Assembly (NCBI GenBank): GCA_900175165.2
Contig: FWWN02000524.1
Location: forward strand, 1 to 64,000
Length of the DNA: 64,000 nt
Reading direction: 5' to 3'
Source of the DNA: Rhizomucor pusillus
Taxonomy: Eukaryota > Mucoromycota > Mucoromycetes > Mucorales > Lichtheimiaceae
Shown here one piece after another: positions 10,632 to 23,431 of this stretch. The notes under the pieces were generated by a model. That model was not told where the DNA came from, made no database searches, and worked only from the letters and a program-made list of their open reading frames with translations. How positions within the stretch are numbered: the first letter of the stretch is position 1; each line of letters starts with the position of its first letter. A program made the position numbers and the translations under genes.

Positions 10632-12040
10632 TTAAAAGAGAGGCACAGCGGGAGCAGCGAAGCGTCTGCGAGCGGATGTATCGATAGGTACTTCGATGAG
10701 GTCAGTTTCGAGACCTACGAAGAGGGATCGACCGTTCTTTCCAAAGGACAGACCAGCAATGTGAGCATCTCGATCGGTTGGACCGAGGCGTATGACTTGA
10801 CGGGTTTCAAAAGTTCGAACATCGACGATGTTGACGTTGCATACATGTTCGGTGTAAGCCAGGAGATCCAAAGGACCTTTGCTGAACTGGATGCTTCGTG
10901 CAGCGTTGCGTGTTTTACGAGGTTCGAGCGATCCAAGCTGAGCAAGTTTGTTAGGCATTGTCGAATCAGATACGTCCCAGACGGTAACGAAGCCATCTTG
11001 ACTGGTGACAGCGACAATGTCACCCGCCGCGTTCCAGGCGCATGCTAAAAGTGCTTCGGTGCTTGCAGTGAACTCTGCAGCCTTGGTGTAGGTGGATCCA
11101 GAAATGTGATACAAGTAGACTTTACCGTCGTCGCCCACTGCAGCCATCTGACGACCGTCTGAGCTAGTGGCAGCTTTATTTTTCGTTAGTTCATGGTCGT
11201 CGGAAAATATGCAAAGCTTAATTCGATCTTTGCACGACATATACATACCTTGATTGATCGCTGCAGGCACAGTCAATGTGACCAATTTCTGCATGCTTGG
11301 TACAGCATAGACGCTGACGGTGTGGTCATTGTTGCAAAATGTCACGCGCACTTGATCTCCTTGAGTTTGGGACAGATGGACAGAATTGGTCATACCCATG
11401 CCGGTCTGGAAAGCAGTTTGCCACTCGCCCTCAAGTTCCTTGATAAGTGCCATGCCACGTTGTCCGCCAACTGCAACGTAGCCATGTCTAAATTAAGTTG
11501 TATTTTAGAGTTAATCTCTCTCTATACCAATACATGGCTCGATGCTACTGCAGCATTTTTCTTACCCAGCGTCAATTGTGGTTGGTGCAAAAGGTAAGCT
11601 ACCTAGCACGATAGAGTCGCCACCCATGTTCGGATTGTACTAATTTCGCGGAGTATGAGCAAAACACTAGTTGGGCACTAAAAAAAGTTTTTTTTTTTCT
11701 TTTCCAACTAACTTACTGCATGTAAGGTTTCGTGGTACGGATGAACGATCGTGTTTGTATCGGCACATGCAACAAGATTGCGCAGTTGCCTGGCAATTAC
11801 AATTAGTTTTCATCTGCGCGTGCTGCGTGCGCAAAACGCGAATCGAACGTACCAGTTCTGAATAGTTGTCTTGATATTCTCGTGCACTTTAGGACCTTGC
11901 ACGAATGCTCCATCATTGTATCTATTCATGTGTTACTGAGCCCCGTTCTACCAGTGTCAAATTTTTGCATCGGCATACATAGTACTAGGTTGCCGAGGCA
12001 GTATCGGTGAAGACGGTGCTGATTTTTTCGTGGCAAACAT
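10632..12040 (-). CDS. WD40-repeat protein with DUF2415 domain
   Basis: Starts with MFATKKSAPSSPILPRQPST (ATG at 12040), and short introns follow. Exons encode YNDGAFVQGPKVHENIKTT, then LRNLVACADTNTIVHPYH, and further on GGQRGMALIKELEGEWQ, SSDGRQMAAVGDDGKVYLY, LLACAWNAAGDIVAVTSQDGFVTVWD. The block GPLDLLAYTEH carries the conserved DLL that defines DUF2415, and GLSFGKNGRSLFVGLETDLIEV completes it. This is a fungal-conserved single-propeller protein of unknown role. The stop is TAA at 10632. It lies in tandem with prefoldin 6 and GPATCH1 on the minus strand. Confidence 0.8.
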
Positions 12041-12583
12041 TATGTCGTTGCTATGTAGTAAAAAGGGAAAGATAAAATAAAAAAATGTATATAATACAGA
12101 TAACGTTAAAAAAGGGCCGCTGCTGCTGAAGAAGGTCCTGGTTTTTATACCCCTTTGGATATATGGGGGTGTTGGGGGTGCGCACAAGCTGAAATGAAGA
12201 TCTCCAGGTCGTCTAAAAAGGAAACGAAATCCTCCGGTGGACGAATGGGATTCCACAGGCGTACGGGACAAGAGCCGATCCGGCCGTGCTTTGTAAGGAG
12301 AAGGAGGAACCCACAACAGCAGCAGCAGCCAGCAGACTATAAAATATTTTTTCATCACATCATTCTAAACGGCTAGGACAAACTTTAATCTGCATGGGAT
12401 ATGTCATTATCAGACGATTATGGTGCCATTCCATTATGTATTGCTTTTGCAAAATGTACTAAAACGGGGGTAGACCAACTTTCGGAGCATGCCTGTCTCA
12501 GTCTAGATTGTTTTTTCAGCATCCGTTTTCGATCCATCCATCGTCGGGTAAAGGTATACTGTACTGTGAAAGTGAATAAATCA
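12041..12583. other. Intergenic region, DUF2415 gene promoter side
   Basis: About 540 bp between the DUF2415 gene start and the GPATCH1 stop. It includes G-rich GGGGGTGTTGGGGGTG (12164-12179) and a short CAG run (12316-12330). No gene recognised. Confidence 0.4.
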
Positions 12584-15500
12584 TTACCACAAATCTTCAG
12601 CTTTTGCGCGACGACTGCGGTAATCCCCTGCTGCATCAGCCTCCCTTGCAGTATATTTCGTTTCTGCTGCAACTGGCTCTTTCTCAACCCAGACTCCTTG
12701 TTCTTCTTCTTTTTCTTCCTCGTCACTGTATGATCGAGGCCGATGACGGTGGTGCTTGCGCTTCTTATCTTTTTTCTTTTTATCTTTCTTGCGATGGGAC
12801 GACCGTTCTCGACTGGTGTTTCGTTTCCGCTTTTTCTTGCTGCTACTGCCTTTCTTCCTCCTTCGTAACTCCTCCTCTTCCTCGCTTTCGTTTTCTTGTC
12901 GCGAAGATACGCTCTCGTTGTCATCGTCGTCGGATACAGACACTCGGCGGCGTTTAGATCGTGTACGAGGCTTGAATGGTTCCACGATAACCTTCTCGGA
13001 TATAATCTCCATGGACTCATCCACGTGTCGTTCTTGTGCCCGGTTCTGGGCTTGTTCTTTGGGTCTAGTGAATTTAGGTCGGAACGGCTCCGGGGGAGGT
13101 GGCGGACCTATCAACTCCTCCTCCGCTTCTTTGTCTGCTGTGGTCATTGCTGTAGTAGTAGTTAATTTTGACTCATCTCGAGCGGCGTTTGCGGACATCC
13201 CGACACCTTGGCTTTCTGCATTAGCTGGGCCCTCTTGTCCGACCACATCCTCCTCCTCTTCCTTCTCTTCTTCATCATCTGAGTTTTCAAAAATGGCTTT
13301 GAAGATGTCCATGGACGGTCGTTCGTAATCCAGCGACGATGTCGCTGCCTCCTCAGCTTGATTCTGCTGCTCTTCCTTTTCGGATGGCGGCTGCTGCTGC
13401 TGGGTATCTTGTTCTTTAGCAGTGCTGGATGATGGCGGCGGCGGCTCGATCGCTTTTGCTTCTCGCTCTGACGGTTTTGGAATAATCGCATTTAGCGCGG
13501 GATCATTTGCCCATCTGTCCGTTACACTGAGCTTTCCGCGCGCACGTAGCATATCTTCAACAGCTTCTTCACTCAATGCTTCCTTGGATCCTGCTTGCGT
13601 TCTGCCAGCCGAACCATCCGCTTCGCCGGGTACATGGTTCGGATGTGGGTTGCGTACATTGAAGCGCTTGCAGACGAGTCTGGCAGGATAAAACGGTTTC
13701 ACTGTGCGTGTGAGCTGCCCAAACATCTTCATGGCTGCAGCCTCAGCTTCCTGCGACGACGGTGTTTTGGCAGGCTGCGCAGCAGCAGCTGCTGCTTCTT
13801 TATCCTTGATCTCCTTTTCTTTCCTCCACTGTTCTTCAGTCTTGAGACCGCCCTCAAATGTCGTTTGTTCAATGCTACAAGAAGTGAAATTTGAGCTCGT
13901 AAAGCGTCCGCTCATCATGGCACTGATAGGTCGAAATATCCGTGCTGATTGTGCAAATTCGTCCATTTCTTTCATTGCTTCATCGTATGTCAGACCTTCT
14001 GGTATCGGCAATGTTTCTTTAGGCTCGCCGTCTTCACTTAGGAGACCAGCCATGTTTTCCAAGTATTGACGGTATCTTTGCTGCTTTTTTGGGCTGTCTC
14101 CAAAAGGCATGAAGCCCTTCAAGGCCATGTTTGCTTGCTGCTTGCTGATTTTGGGGAAATCGGACAACTTGCTGTAGTCTTTGGCGCGACTGCCACCAGT
14201 TACAAATTGCAAAACGTTGTCCAATCTATCTCTTGATTTTTTTGGTATATAGTCGAACACAGAACGTGTTTCGATAGGTTTTTCGCCGAGAATAGCTCCT
14301 CGCTCTTCAAACGTCATGTTATGCCGTGGCTCGTTGACTGGAGTGGCTGCGCTGTCCCCTTCGAAAACATGTCTCTCACTAAACGATTCTGGAACTTCGG
14401 GTGGCCGATACCTGGAACAAAGTTAAATCGTTAGACCTTTGTACTCTTTTTATATTTCACTAGTTTTATCCTTTACTTGCCATTTTCCGAGCTCCTGTGG
14501 TTCTTGGGAGAGAACAAACCCCTTCAAAGGTAAGCGACCATCGCTACACCGCGCCTTGTTCAGATTCGTCTCTTCCCGGCGTTTCTCCTCTGGCTCTCTT
14601 GCATATCTTTGCTTCTTAGAAGGGTGTTCGTCTCTGCGGTAATGAGTTCCTTCGATTTCATCTTCGTAAAGTGTATGATGATATTGTTTCAAGTTGACGC
14701 CCGAGTCACCATAAACATCCACGTCGTCGTCTTCTTCAAATGCACCCAGTCCAAAACCTGCAGATCGACTGGATGCTCCTTGACTAATTCCAAATGCTGC
14801 TCGGCGCTTCGTTCCCGCCGACAATGCTTCCTCCTCCTGCTCCAGCATATCCCGCTCGTTCTTCAACTGTCTCAGACGTCGCATTTCCGCTACTTGAGGC
14901 ACATTCTTTTCGAGCTCGTAGCCGAGACCGAATACGTTGGTTTTCGCAGAGAAATTCATGATGGGCGTATCTCGAGGAGCAAACGTAATATCTATATGCA
15001 TCTCATCGTCTTCATCTTCTTCCTCTGCTGCCATTCCAGCCTCCCGTCGCTGTCTTTGTGACATGCGTGGACCAATACCCTGCCCAGGTTTCCATCCGAG
15101 CTTTCGAAGTAATCGAATGCCGACAGAGTCGCGCGTCGGCTGGATCACATCCATTAGACTTGCACCAAGAAATCCTACACCACCTCGTGCTTCGTCTTGT
15201 TGTTGCTGCTGTCTCTTCGCTTCCAATTCACGCTGCGTGCCGCCCAAGATATCAAACTCTTCCGTTGCCACAAGTTTGCGTGCACTTGCCAACTCCTTTG
15301 TCTTAAGTGAGTACATCCCTTTCTTCTTTTTCTTCCTCCTACACTGTTCTTCGTCGTACCTGCAAGTCCTCCTCGTCCATGAAGTCTTCGGGTCGTGCTT
15401 CCCGCTTTTCGCTTCGGGCCGATCGCGACGACACAAAACTGCTGGGTGCCCAACCTAGGTACGATTACAGCAACGAACGATCGATCAGTGCCGCCCTTCC

Positions 15501-15767
15501 TTCATAAATATTCTTGACGGTGCACATACCTTCTTTCGAGCCGACAGTGTTAAAGTATCCGGCAGAAAAGCCGCCAGTGAACGCACCGTGGAATCTTCGG
15601 CGGCCCTTCTCATCCCGTACTTCTTGTTTCCAAACGGGAACAAATTGGCCTGAATCGCTGACTCCTGCTCGCCTGTCCCGTTCGGTTTGCTCTGGAAAAG
15701 CTGTTCCAAAAACTACAAAACTCTCTGCTGGTTGCCGTTGTTCGATCACTGACGGATCGCGCGACAT
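12584..15767 (-). CDS. GPATCH1: G-patch domain-containing protein 1 homologue
   Basis: A spliceosome-associated G-patch protein, thought to activate a DEAH helicase (DHX35-type) in pre-mRNA splicing. The chosen start is ATG 15767 (MSRDPSV) rather than an in-frame ATG 51 nt upstream. Order: the DUF1604 block [31 protein letters not shown], continued after an intron by [10 protein letters not shown], then [11 protein letters not shown], a G-patch ([20 protein letters not shown]), [34 protein letters not shown], and the middle region ending in [15 protein letters not shown]. The C-terminal third is acidic, then highly basic [13 protein letters not shown] low complexity, as in other GPATCH1 proteins. 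Introns lie near 15470, 15320 and 14410-14480. Confidence 0.92.
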
Positions 15768-15970
15768 TATGTCTTGAAACAACACAGAACGAGAAATGCA
15801 TTGGAGGAGCTTGGACATTTCCCGGCTTCTAAATTCCCATGTTGAAACTCAGATGTCCCACCACAAATCACACTGGGAACGAAACGAAACGAAGATATTG
15901 CACTGACAAAACACATCATTCCAAAAAGAGCGCATTTATTTATCGTAATAAATGGGTAGATCCAAACAGC

Positions 15971-17822
15971 TTAAAGCATGTTGGAGGAAGATCGCTCGGC
16001 AGCGTTGTGCTGCTCGATTGCCTTGTCAAGTCCCAGTTGGTTGTCAGTCCAGAGAGGAGTGATGTTGCTTGGAACGGACATGCCGACACCAGCACGACCG
16101 CCCTCAGCAGCCCAGTCACTGACACGCTTGAAGCCGTAGCGTTGCCAGATAGTTTCAAGAGAGTCAACAAGGTGGTCAATCATTTCGCCGTTGTGACCAG
16201 GAGTAGGAGTGATGCGCAGACGTTCCTCGCCAACAGGAACGGTAGGGTAGTTGATGCTTTGGACGTAGATGCCGTGTTCAGACAAAAGCACGTCCGAGGC
16301 GAGCTTAGCCTGAGCAGCGTCACCAAGCAAGACAGGTACAATGTGCGAAGGGTTGGGAACCACAGGGATACCGAGTTCAGCCAAGCGAGACTTGACGACA
16401 CGGGTGTTAAGTTGCTGCAACTGGCGTTCGCTGCTGGAGACCTTGAGGTACTTGACAGACTGCATGGCACCAGCAACAACAGCCGGAGGCAAAGAGGTAG
16501 TAAAAATGAAGCCTGGGGCGTAAGAACGAATCATGTCGACCAAGGACGCCGAGGCAGCAATGTAGCCACCAACGACACCGTAGGCCTTGCCGAGGGTACC
16601 GGTGATGATATCGATTTCATCGAGGATGGAGCCGTTGCCTCGTGTAGGGTGAGCAGCGTTCAGGTCAAAATCGAGGTGCTCAGCAACACCAGCACCGCGA
16701 GGACCGTACATACCGACGGCGTGGACCTCATCCAAAAAGGTGATGGCACCGTATTTCTTGGCCAAAGCGACAATCTCGCGGATAGGACCAATGGAGCCGC
16801 ACATGGAGTAAACAGATTCAAATGCAATGATTTTAGGGGTAGCAGGGTCAACTGACTGCAAGAGTTGCTCCAGATGTTCCAAATCATTGTGGCGGAAAAT
16901 CTTCTTTTGAGCACCAGAGTGGCGAATACCTTGGATCATAGAAGCGTGGTTCAGAGCATCGGAGAAAATGACACATCCAGGGAGTTTGCTTGCAAGCGTT
17001 GCAAGAGTTGCGTCATTGGCAACGTAGCAAGAAGAGAAGACGAGAGCGCCTTCTTGATGATGGAGATCAGCCAATTCTGATTCCAGGCGGAGATGGAGGT
17101 CAGCGTTGCCGGCAATGTTTCTGGTACCGCCGGCACCTGCGCCGTAGCGATCAAGGGTTCGTCTATGGTAACGAAAATTTTTGAATGAGTATTTTTGCAA
17201 ACAATGAAAGAAAAAAGATGCACACGCTTACTTCATAGTTTCTGTTAAGACGGGACTTCTGCCCATACCAAGGTAGTCGTTGGCACACCAGACAGTCACT
17301 TCGTCCTCAACGCGAGCAGTGTGGGCACGCGGGAACTTTTGAGCAAGGCGATTAATGTTGTTAAAGTAACGGTAGCTCTTGTCCTTGTGTTTCTTATCGA
17401 GTTCATGCTTGTAAAAGGCCTCGTAATCAAAATGTTTCGAGTTGGAGCTGAAGGAAACGGGTTTGTCGGCAAACGCTGCCTGCTGGCGCTTATGAACTGT
17501 AGACGAAAAAACAATGAATAAACCCCGGCTTATTGGACAACGTGGCAGGTCATCACGATGGCTACATACCGTTCTCAGCACTCTCAACAGCGACTGCCTT
17601 GGCAGAGGGAGTAGGCTTCTGGGCAGCAGCGGCGGTGGTGCTGATTCCGCGAGTGCGGACAGCGATGGCCTTGCCCATGACAGGGCATTGCTGGGCCTTG
17701 GTCAACAAGCCGTTAGTAGAGTTGGCACCAGCTGGAAGCGTGGAGAGTCTTCTCAAAGAAGAGGTAGGAGTGATGTGCAAGAAGGGGCAGGACTTTTTGG
17801 CTTGAGCCAACGCAAACTCCAT
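15971..17822 (-). CDS. HEM1: 5-aminolevulinate synthase, mitochondrial
   Basis: PLP enzyme that condenses glycine and succinyl-CoA to 5-aminolevulinate, the first step of haem synthesis in the mitochondrial matrix. The ATG at 17822 (MEFALAQ) begins a Ser/Arg/Ala-rich presequence. The catalytic core starts at [20 protein letters not shown] and includes [24 protein letters not shown], the PLP region [12 protein letters not shown] and the Schiff-base Lys in [13 protein letters not shown]. The C-terminus has [11 protein letters not shown]. The presequence holds two Cys-Pro motifs (SCPFLH and QCPVMG), which in this family are haem-regulatory motifs, so feedback control of import or activity is likely. 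Two introns, at about 17170-17228 and 17500-17570. Confidence 0.96.
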
Positions 17823-18821
17823 TTTTTTGAGAGAGAGAGAGAGTAGGGGGAAAGAAAGCTGAGATCCCTGCTTCCTGTAATGGTAAACAATTTTGTTCAA
17901 CAAAATTTTTTCCGCCAGCATCCAATCGCTGACTCAGCGTCGGCTTGGGAGGCATCATTGGCTCCTCCCATGTGAAAAATGTAACAGAGTTGGGGATGTT
18001 ATACGAATCTTACGAACCGTCCAGGGCAGACGCATGGATGCATTCAATTGTTCTTAATTGTACCAGTCACCGAATACAACTATAAAATGTCGATGCTTAC
18101 AGACGACAGCAGTGGCGGCGGCTGTATAGTAGCGGCTAATTATGCTGCCGCCACTTGCGACTTCATCCGGTAGATCCACCGGCCCGACAGGATCAAGCAA
18201 ATAGCAACATTTTCCCTGGGATTCTGGGATTCTCTTGTGAAAGATGGATCGAGTTTAGCCCCAACGTGGGTATGCGTCACGATCGTAACAATGTGTAACG
18301 GCATGCGTGAAAATTGAAGAAGAGTATCGCGCAGTGGTAATCTTGGATATTTCTGTAAGAACATTCTACATGCGTTTACACAGTGTTGGGAACAGGATAA
18401 TAGGTCAAGGTCACTTAAAATCAGTGTCTTTGCGAACTTGATCCAGAACGAAGGTGCGTGTTTGCTGAAGCACGGACGTCCCAGTGCTTGTGCTCTTTTG
18501 ATCAGTCCAACAATAGCCTTTAAAAGAACAAAAGTCTGTGGATTGTCGATATCTTGAATTTATGACTGGTTTAGCCTATCCATTGATCCATATGCAGTTC
18601 CATATTGTCGAAACTTATGCAAGGTTTTCGAGATTTATGTAACATTTTCAAATGACCAGTGTACATCGTACTGAAAGCTCAATTTTCTCACGAGTCGCTC
18701 GGCCGACATAACACGCAAAGCTAAGCTTTCACGCGTCTGCACAGTGACTCGGTTCTGGATGTGTAGTACTAAGCTTCGGGCAACTCTGGGAAAAAAGAAG
18801 GAAGACTTTTAGTAATAGGTA
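17823..18821. other. Intergenic region upstream of ALA synthase
   Basis: About 1 kb between the ALAS start and the CDC73 stop. A CT/GA repeat lies just before the ALAS ATG (17830-17848) and a short tandem CTGGGATT near 18215-18232. No gene or RNA recognised. It presumably holds the ALAS promoter. Confidence 0.4.
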
Positions 18822-20327
18822 CTAGAAATCCATGTAAGGGCGGTTCAGGCGGTGGAAGGTATCCAGTTCTCTCCAAAATTGGGCTACCATTGCTTTGTCG
18901 TGATGGCGTAAGCGACGATGAATCTAGACAAGAAAGCTACGTTAAAAGCTCAAATACCTTGATCTGCACCTCCACGTTCTACTCACATCAAGTGGCATCA
19001 CTGGCCATTTGGCAGCAGGACCCGTGATAACATCATCTTTCCATTTTGGATAATATCCAACCACTGGAAATACAGTTAAACTGGTTAGATGCTGCAAATA
19101 GCTGCTTTGAGATTTGCATATTTTACCTCTGTGAAATAGCTCTGATGGCTTCTCGTATTTCCAACCATCGAATTGCCATTCGTGGCCACTAGCGATAACG
19201 CAGCATACGCGGTCCCAATCTGTTGGCTTGAACTTTTTGACATTGTCGACCACGTGATACACCACCGTCTTGCCATCCTTTTTGCGTTCTACCGTAACTT
19301 GCTCGGGTTTTCGCAATCCTTTTTCTCGTAACTCGATAGGATCGATCCATCTGCGTATATATCGTCAGTAACTCGTCAGATGCTATTTAGGATGAAAGGA
19401 CATACTCTGAGTCTTCTAGGTAATGCTTGATGTTATGAAGAGTAATTTTCGACGTTGGTGCCGCTGGCACGATGATGATAGGTATACGATCTAGATTTCA
19501 CAGTAAGTTTCACAAACATCGTAAGCTCGTGTAGTAACTTTTAGTCCTATTTACCCTTCTTCGGTATATGTGCCTTGTCTTTCTCTGTAGTAAACGGAAA
19601 AGATTGTACATTAACAAGCTTGATTTATATCTTCCAGCAAAGCCAACAGCAGCATACCTTGTGTTTGCTCTACAGGTCCCTTTCCTTTCAAAACTAAGTC
19701 TGCGTAATCGATAAACTTTTCGAATGACTAGATTTATATCCTGTCAACGACCATGCTTCTCCTCTCATGATGTATTAAACGTACTTTTCGACCGCGCATC
19801 ACATCATCTCGAGAAAATCCCTTGACGGGAAGCTGCATTTCTCGCACTCGATTGATCGTCTCTTCGCTTTCTGCGGTAAACCCCTTTTGTCTCTTCTCAG
19901 GTCGCTCGACGATATCATAATCCTCTTCGCCGTAACCGCCGCCTCGCTTGCTACCAGCTTCAGCTCCCACCGCAATGTTGGCTGCAGAGTCGATCTTGCC
20001 CTGCAGGTAATCGATTGCGATTCGTCTATCAATAAACGATACCATATCTACTTTCTCCGTCTGGCATTCTTTGACGTAGGAACTGTCGAACGGGTTGGGG
20101 TTTTGTATAAGGAAAACGAGAGCGTTTAACTTGTATGTTTCGCTTGAGCTTGACTTTTTGAAGGTTGTTGCCGCGTCCGCTGGAAAGGATACATTTTGAT
20201 CGTCAAAGTGGATGGTTGCCGCTTCAGAGATTTTTGAAACAGGTTCACCAGATTCGTTCTTGAAGGTGATTTTGTGTGAATTTCGAGTACACTCTCGCAG
20301 GATCGAGAGTGGCTCTGGATCTGACAT
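18822..20327 (-). CDS. CDC73: Paf1 complex subunit Cdc73 (parafibromin)
   Basis: Subunit of the Paf1 elongation complex that binds RNA polymerase II and supports co-transcriptional histone modification. The ATG at 20327 (MSDPEPLSILRECTRN) fits the family start. Also present are YKLNALVFLIQNPNP, YVKECQTEKVDMVSFIDRR and the linker RVREMQLPVKGFSRDDVMRGR. The Ras-like C-terminal domain is encoded downstream: KPTDWDRVCCVIASGHEWQFDGWKYEKPSELF, VVGYYPKWKDD, GPAAKWPVMPL, and the last exon with VAQFWRELDTFHRLNRPYMDF before TAG at 18822-18824. Several short introns; a few small central exons (about 19320-19730) were not resolved base by base. Confidence 0.92.
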
Positions 20328-20732
20328 TCTCAGAAGAGCACAAGAGAAGGGAAGGAGAGTGAGCGCTCGTCGGGTATCAGTCGCTGCTGAGTTGCTGTTG
20401 CGGGGACAATCTTTCACTCTCAACTCTTGGATGAACATTTAAAGTGATCTCTACGCTTCCAATGTATAGCAGTTGATTTTTACGCACGCATTATGATTAC
20501 AGTGTTATACTGGATTTTGAAAAAAATTCTTTGCGCTGTGTAAGAATACACTTTGTGGCCTGAAAAGAGACGATTGCGGTGCCACCTTTAGATTTTCATG
20601 TGGTCATGATATACAGTAAAAATCTGTCAAAATCGGTTTGCATGCAACAAATTTCAGAACGCAAATGTACACAAAGTATTAATGCAAAAGATCTATCTTT
20701 TCGATGCAAAGCTGAAAGGAAAATCCTGTAAA
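20328..20732. other. Intergenic region upstream of CDC73
   Basis: AT-rich spacer of about 400 bp between the CDC73 start and the alkaline phosphatase stop, both on the minus strand. Nothing recognisable beyond A/T runs. Confidence 0.4.
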
Positions 20733-23431
20733 TTATGGAGAGAAAGAAACAGAAGTAGATAGGTATGGATCGTTCTTCTTGTTCTGCTTCTTTTCGTGCT
20801 TGGAAGGTCTTTGGATATCCATGGCCTGAAATTACTCCATTAAGCATTTTCTACTCCTTGTTTTGAGTTCATTGATTTATCATCTTACCTCAGTCATTCT
20901 AAAGAAGAGCTCATAGTTTTCAATTGTTTTCTTGAAACGGTCAGAGCTGGGACCTAAAGTCGGCAACAGTTAGGAACTATTTCTGCTATTTCCATGACAT
21001 CACGGATACAAACCATTCGAGTACAAGAAGACGTCGGAAGCAGAGTGCACGCCACTGGATTCCTCAACGGGCAAGTTGCCGTGCCAATCAAGACCAGCTT
21101 TGGAAGAATATTCATGAGTCTACAAGTCTTGGATAGAAAGCAAGACAGTATATTTACCTCCATAGTTGCCAACCATATCTTGCTTGTTTGCGACATTGAT
21201 ACCGTTTTCTTCAACAGCGGGAGTGCGGGTACCGACGGTAGACAATTGCCAAGCTTCATAGTGGTCAGGACCGTTGTTGGTACCAGCAGCCAAGACGACT
21301 TCAGGGTTCTACATCAAACGGAATGAGTGGGAAACTCGTCGCAGCATACGATGCAATATATTTACCCAGTTGTCTGGGAAACCATCATTGTCGTTATCCT
21401 CGTAGCCGGGCCAGCCAGCGTGACCGTAGACACCGATGGATTTACGCATGTCTTTATCGGCGGACGCTTTCTTGATATAGCGAGTATCAACGGAGCCCCA
21501 GACGTCAAAGCCGTGAGCGTGATCAGCAGTGATAAGGATCAAGGTATCTTCATATTCGCCATTTTTCTGTGAAGAGTAACGTATGTCAGTCGACAGTGCA
21601 AAAGTTTTGCTGCTTTGCTGACTACTTTACCTTTAGCCACTCGATAGTGTTCTTGACGGTAACATCGAGTTCCAAAAGTTCAGCGTATGCACGAGGGAAG
21701 TCAAGAGGATGGAGTTGCTTGTCTACAGAAGCCGCTTCAGACATCAAGAAGAAACCATCCTTGCCACCACGCTTCTTCAAGACCTCCAGGGCCTTGATAG
21801 TCATGTCGGACAGACCGGGCTGATCAGAGCCTGGAACGATAAATGTCTAAGTCTCAAAGTCTCATCAAATTTTTTGAGTACAAATACATACCAAGCTGAT
21901 CCTTGCCGCTGAGATCAGGAGCAGCTTCGTTGCCGACAGTGTTGTTGACAAAGACGTTGCGCTCCATCCAGACGTCCATGATACCTTTACGGAAGACACC
22001 CAAGAGCTTGTCCTTTCCGTTGTACTTTTTCAAGTCCTTCTTGTTCATGACAATCTTGTATCCTGCTTCTTCAAATAGAGGATAGTAGTCGGTGCCATTG
22101 AGAGCCTTTTCGCCCTTAAAGTACTCGGCACCACCGGCAAGCCAGACATCCGGAGCGACGGGTACAGTCCAGTTTGCGGCGCCGTGGAGGATGGAGTCGA
22201 CAATGTAGTCATAGTCATAGCGAGAGCGGGTATGAGTGTAAAAGGCGGCGGGAGTGGCATCCTGACCGTTAGCAGTAGAAACGATACCAATGGCTAACAA
22301 AATAAATGTAACCAAAGTTAGCTTTTGTGGTGGCAAGATATATGGTAAATGGGACGCTTTTACATACCTTTTCCAGGCTGGCGACGGCGGATCAATTCAG
22401 TGATAAGCTCAACCTTGGGGTCGTCGCGAGTGGGTGCTGAAGAGTCAACGTAGACACCCAATGCATTGACGGAGGATTTGTGGCCAGTAGCATAGGCAGA
22501 GGCAGAGTTGGCGGAATCGGTCAACAAGGAGTCGACAGAGTTGGTAATGACGTGACCCAAGTTGTCAAAGTCCTCGAAGCTCAAGAGGTTTTCGTACTTG
22601 CCAGAAATATGTTTGCGTGAGACGGCACGAGCGGCAGTGATCATCTAGATTATCAGGACATAAACAATTAAAAATCTTGACTTTACCAAAACAAACTAAA
22701 AGAGTGTTAAAGATACTTACACCAACGTTGGTACCATCAGAAATGAAGAGAATGACGTTCTTTGCCTTCTTTTTAGGCTTCTTTGGCTAAACAATATCGT
22801 TTAGCAAAAGAGTCCATTGCAATGTTTCATTGTTGCTGACTTACCTCGACAACGGTGTAGCGGACAGTGTAGGCATCTTCTGGACTATATTGGACGGTAA
22901 CATCGTAGGTACCGGGCTCATCGAACTTGAGCTTGTGCCAGATCTTGGAGGCCACGTTAACAACAGTGCCCTGAGCATCGTTGTAGGCGACATCGATGGA
23001 GTCGATCCAGGTGAAGTTCCATCTTTCAAGAGCAGGCGAGTGCTCGATGCCAAAGAATTCATCGATATCTTTCCACTTGCCACCATCTTTGCGGACTCGA
23101 GTCTTGAAGGAGGTTAAGGCGGCAGGAGGGGAGGCCTTGTTGGAAGTATCGTAAGCGTGAGTTTCGACTCTCAAGTCGAAGTATGCACCCGGTAGGAATT
23201 TGGATCTGTAAACAAGATTGACCGCTTTGTGTCAGTGATGACATCTAAGAAACACGAACTTTTTTTTACTTACACATCAGGCGGGAAAATGCAAGCATGT
23301 GGGTCAGGGCATGCACCCAAGCGAGGATACTGACCAGCAGGATCGTAGTTTGGGGTGTAGTGGCCAACACGACCTGCCTGAACCAAGGCAGCAGAGCAAA
23401 CGGCCAAAGATGTCAAAGTCGCTGCCTTCAT
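20733..23431 (-). CDS. Secreted alkaline phosphatase family protein
   Basis: The ATG at 23431 starts a clear signal peptide (MKAATLTSLAVCSAALVQAG). After an N-terminal beta-rich region come the alkaline phosphatase motifs: NVILFISDGTNVG (metal-binding Asp), VDSLLTDSANSASAYATG (Asp-Ser-Ala with the nucleophile Ser), GFFLMSEAASVDKQLHPLD and LILITADHAHGFDVWGS (metal-binding His). GVHSASDVFLYSNG follows, and a polar Lys-rich tail ends at TAA 20733-20735. Roughly nine introns of 55-80 nt were placed by frame. It hydrolyses phosphomonoesters outside the cell or in the vacuole. The Lys-rich C-terminal tail is unusual and its last exon is the least certain part. Confidence 0.88.

Noticed and set aside
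10611..11048. 145-residue plus-strand frame
   Set aside because: Antisense to the DUF2415 WD40 exon, which carries the real family motifs.
12604..13691. Several plus-strand open frames rich in Ser, Leu and Phe
   Set aside because: They are antisense to the Lys/Glu/Arg-rich tail of GPATCH1 and have no domain or start context.
15839..16855. 338-residue plus-strand frame opposite ALA synthase
   Set aside because: Pure shadow of the codon-biased ALAS exon; no motif and no introns of its own.
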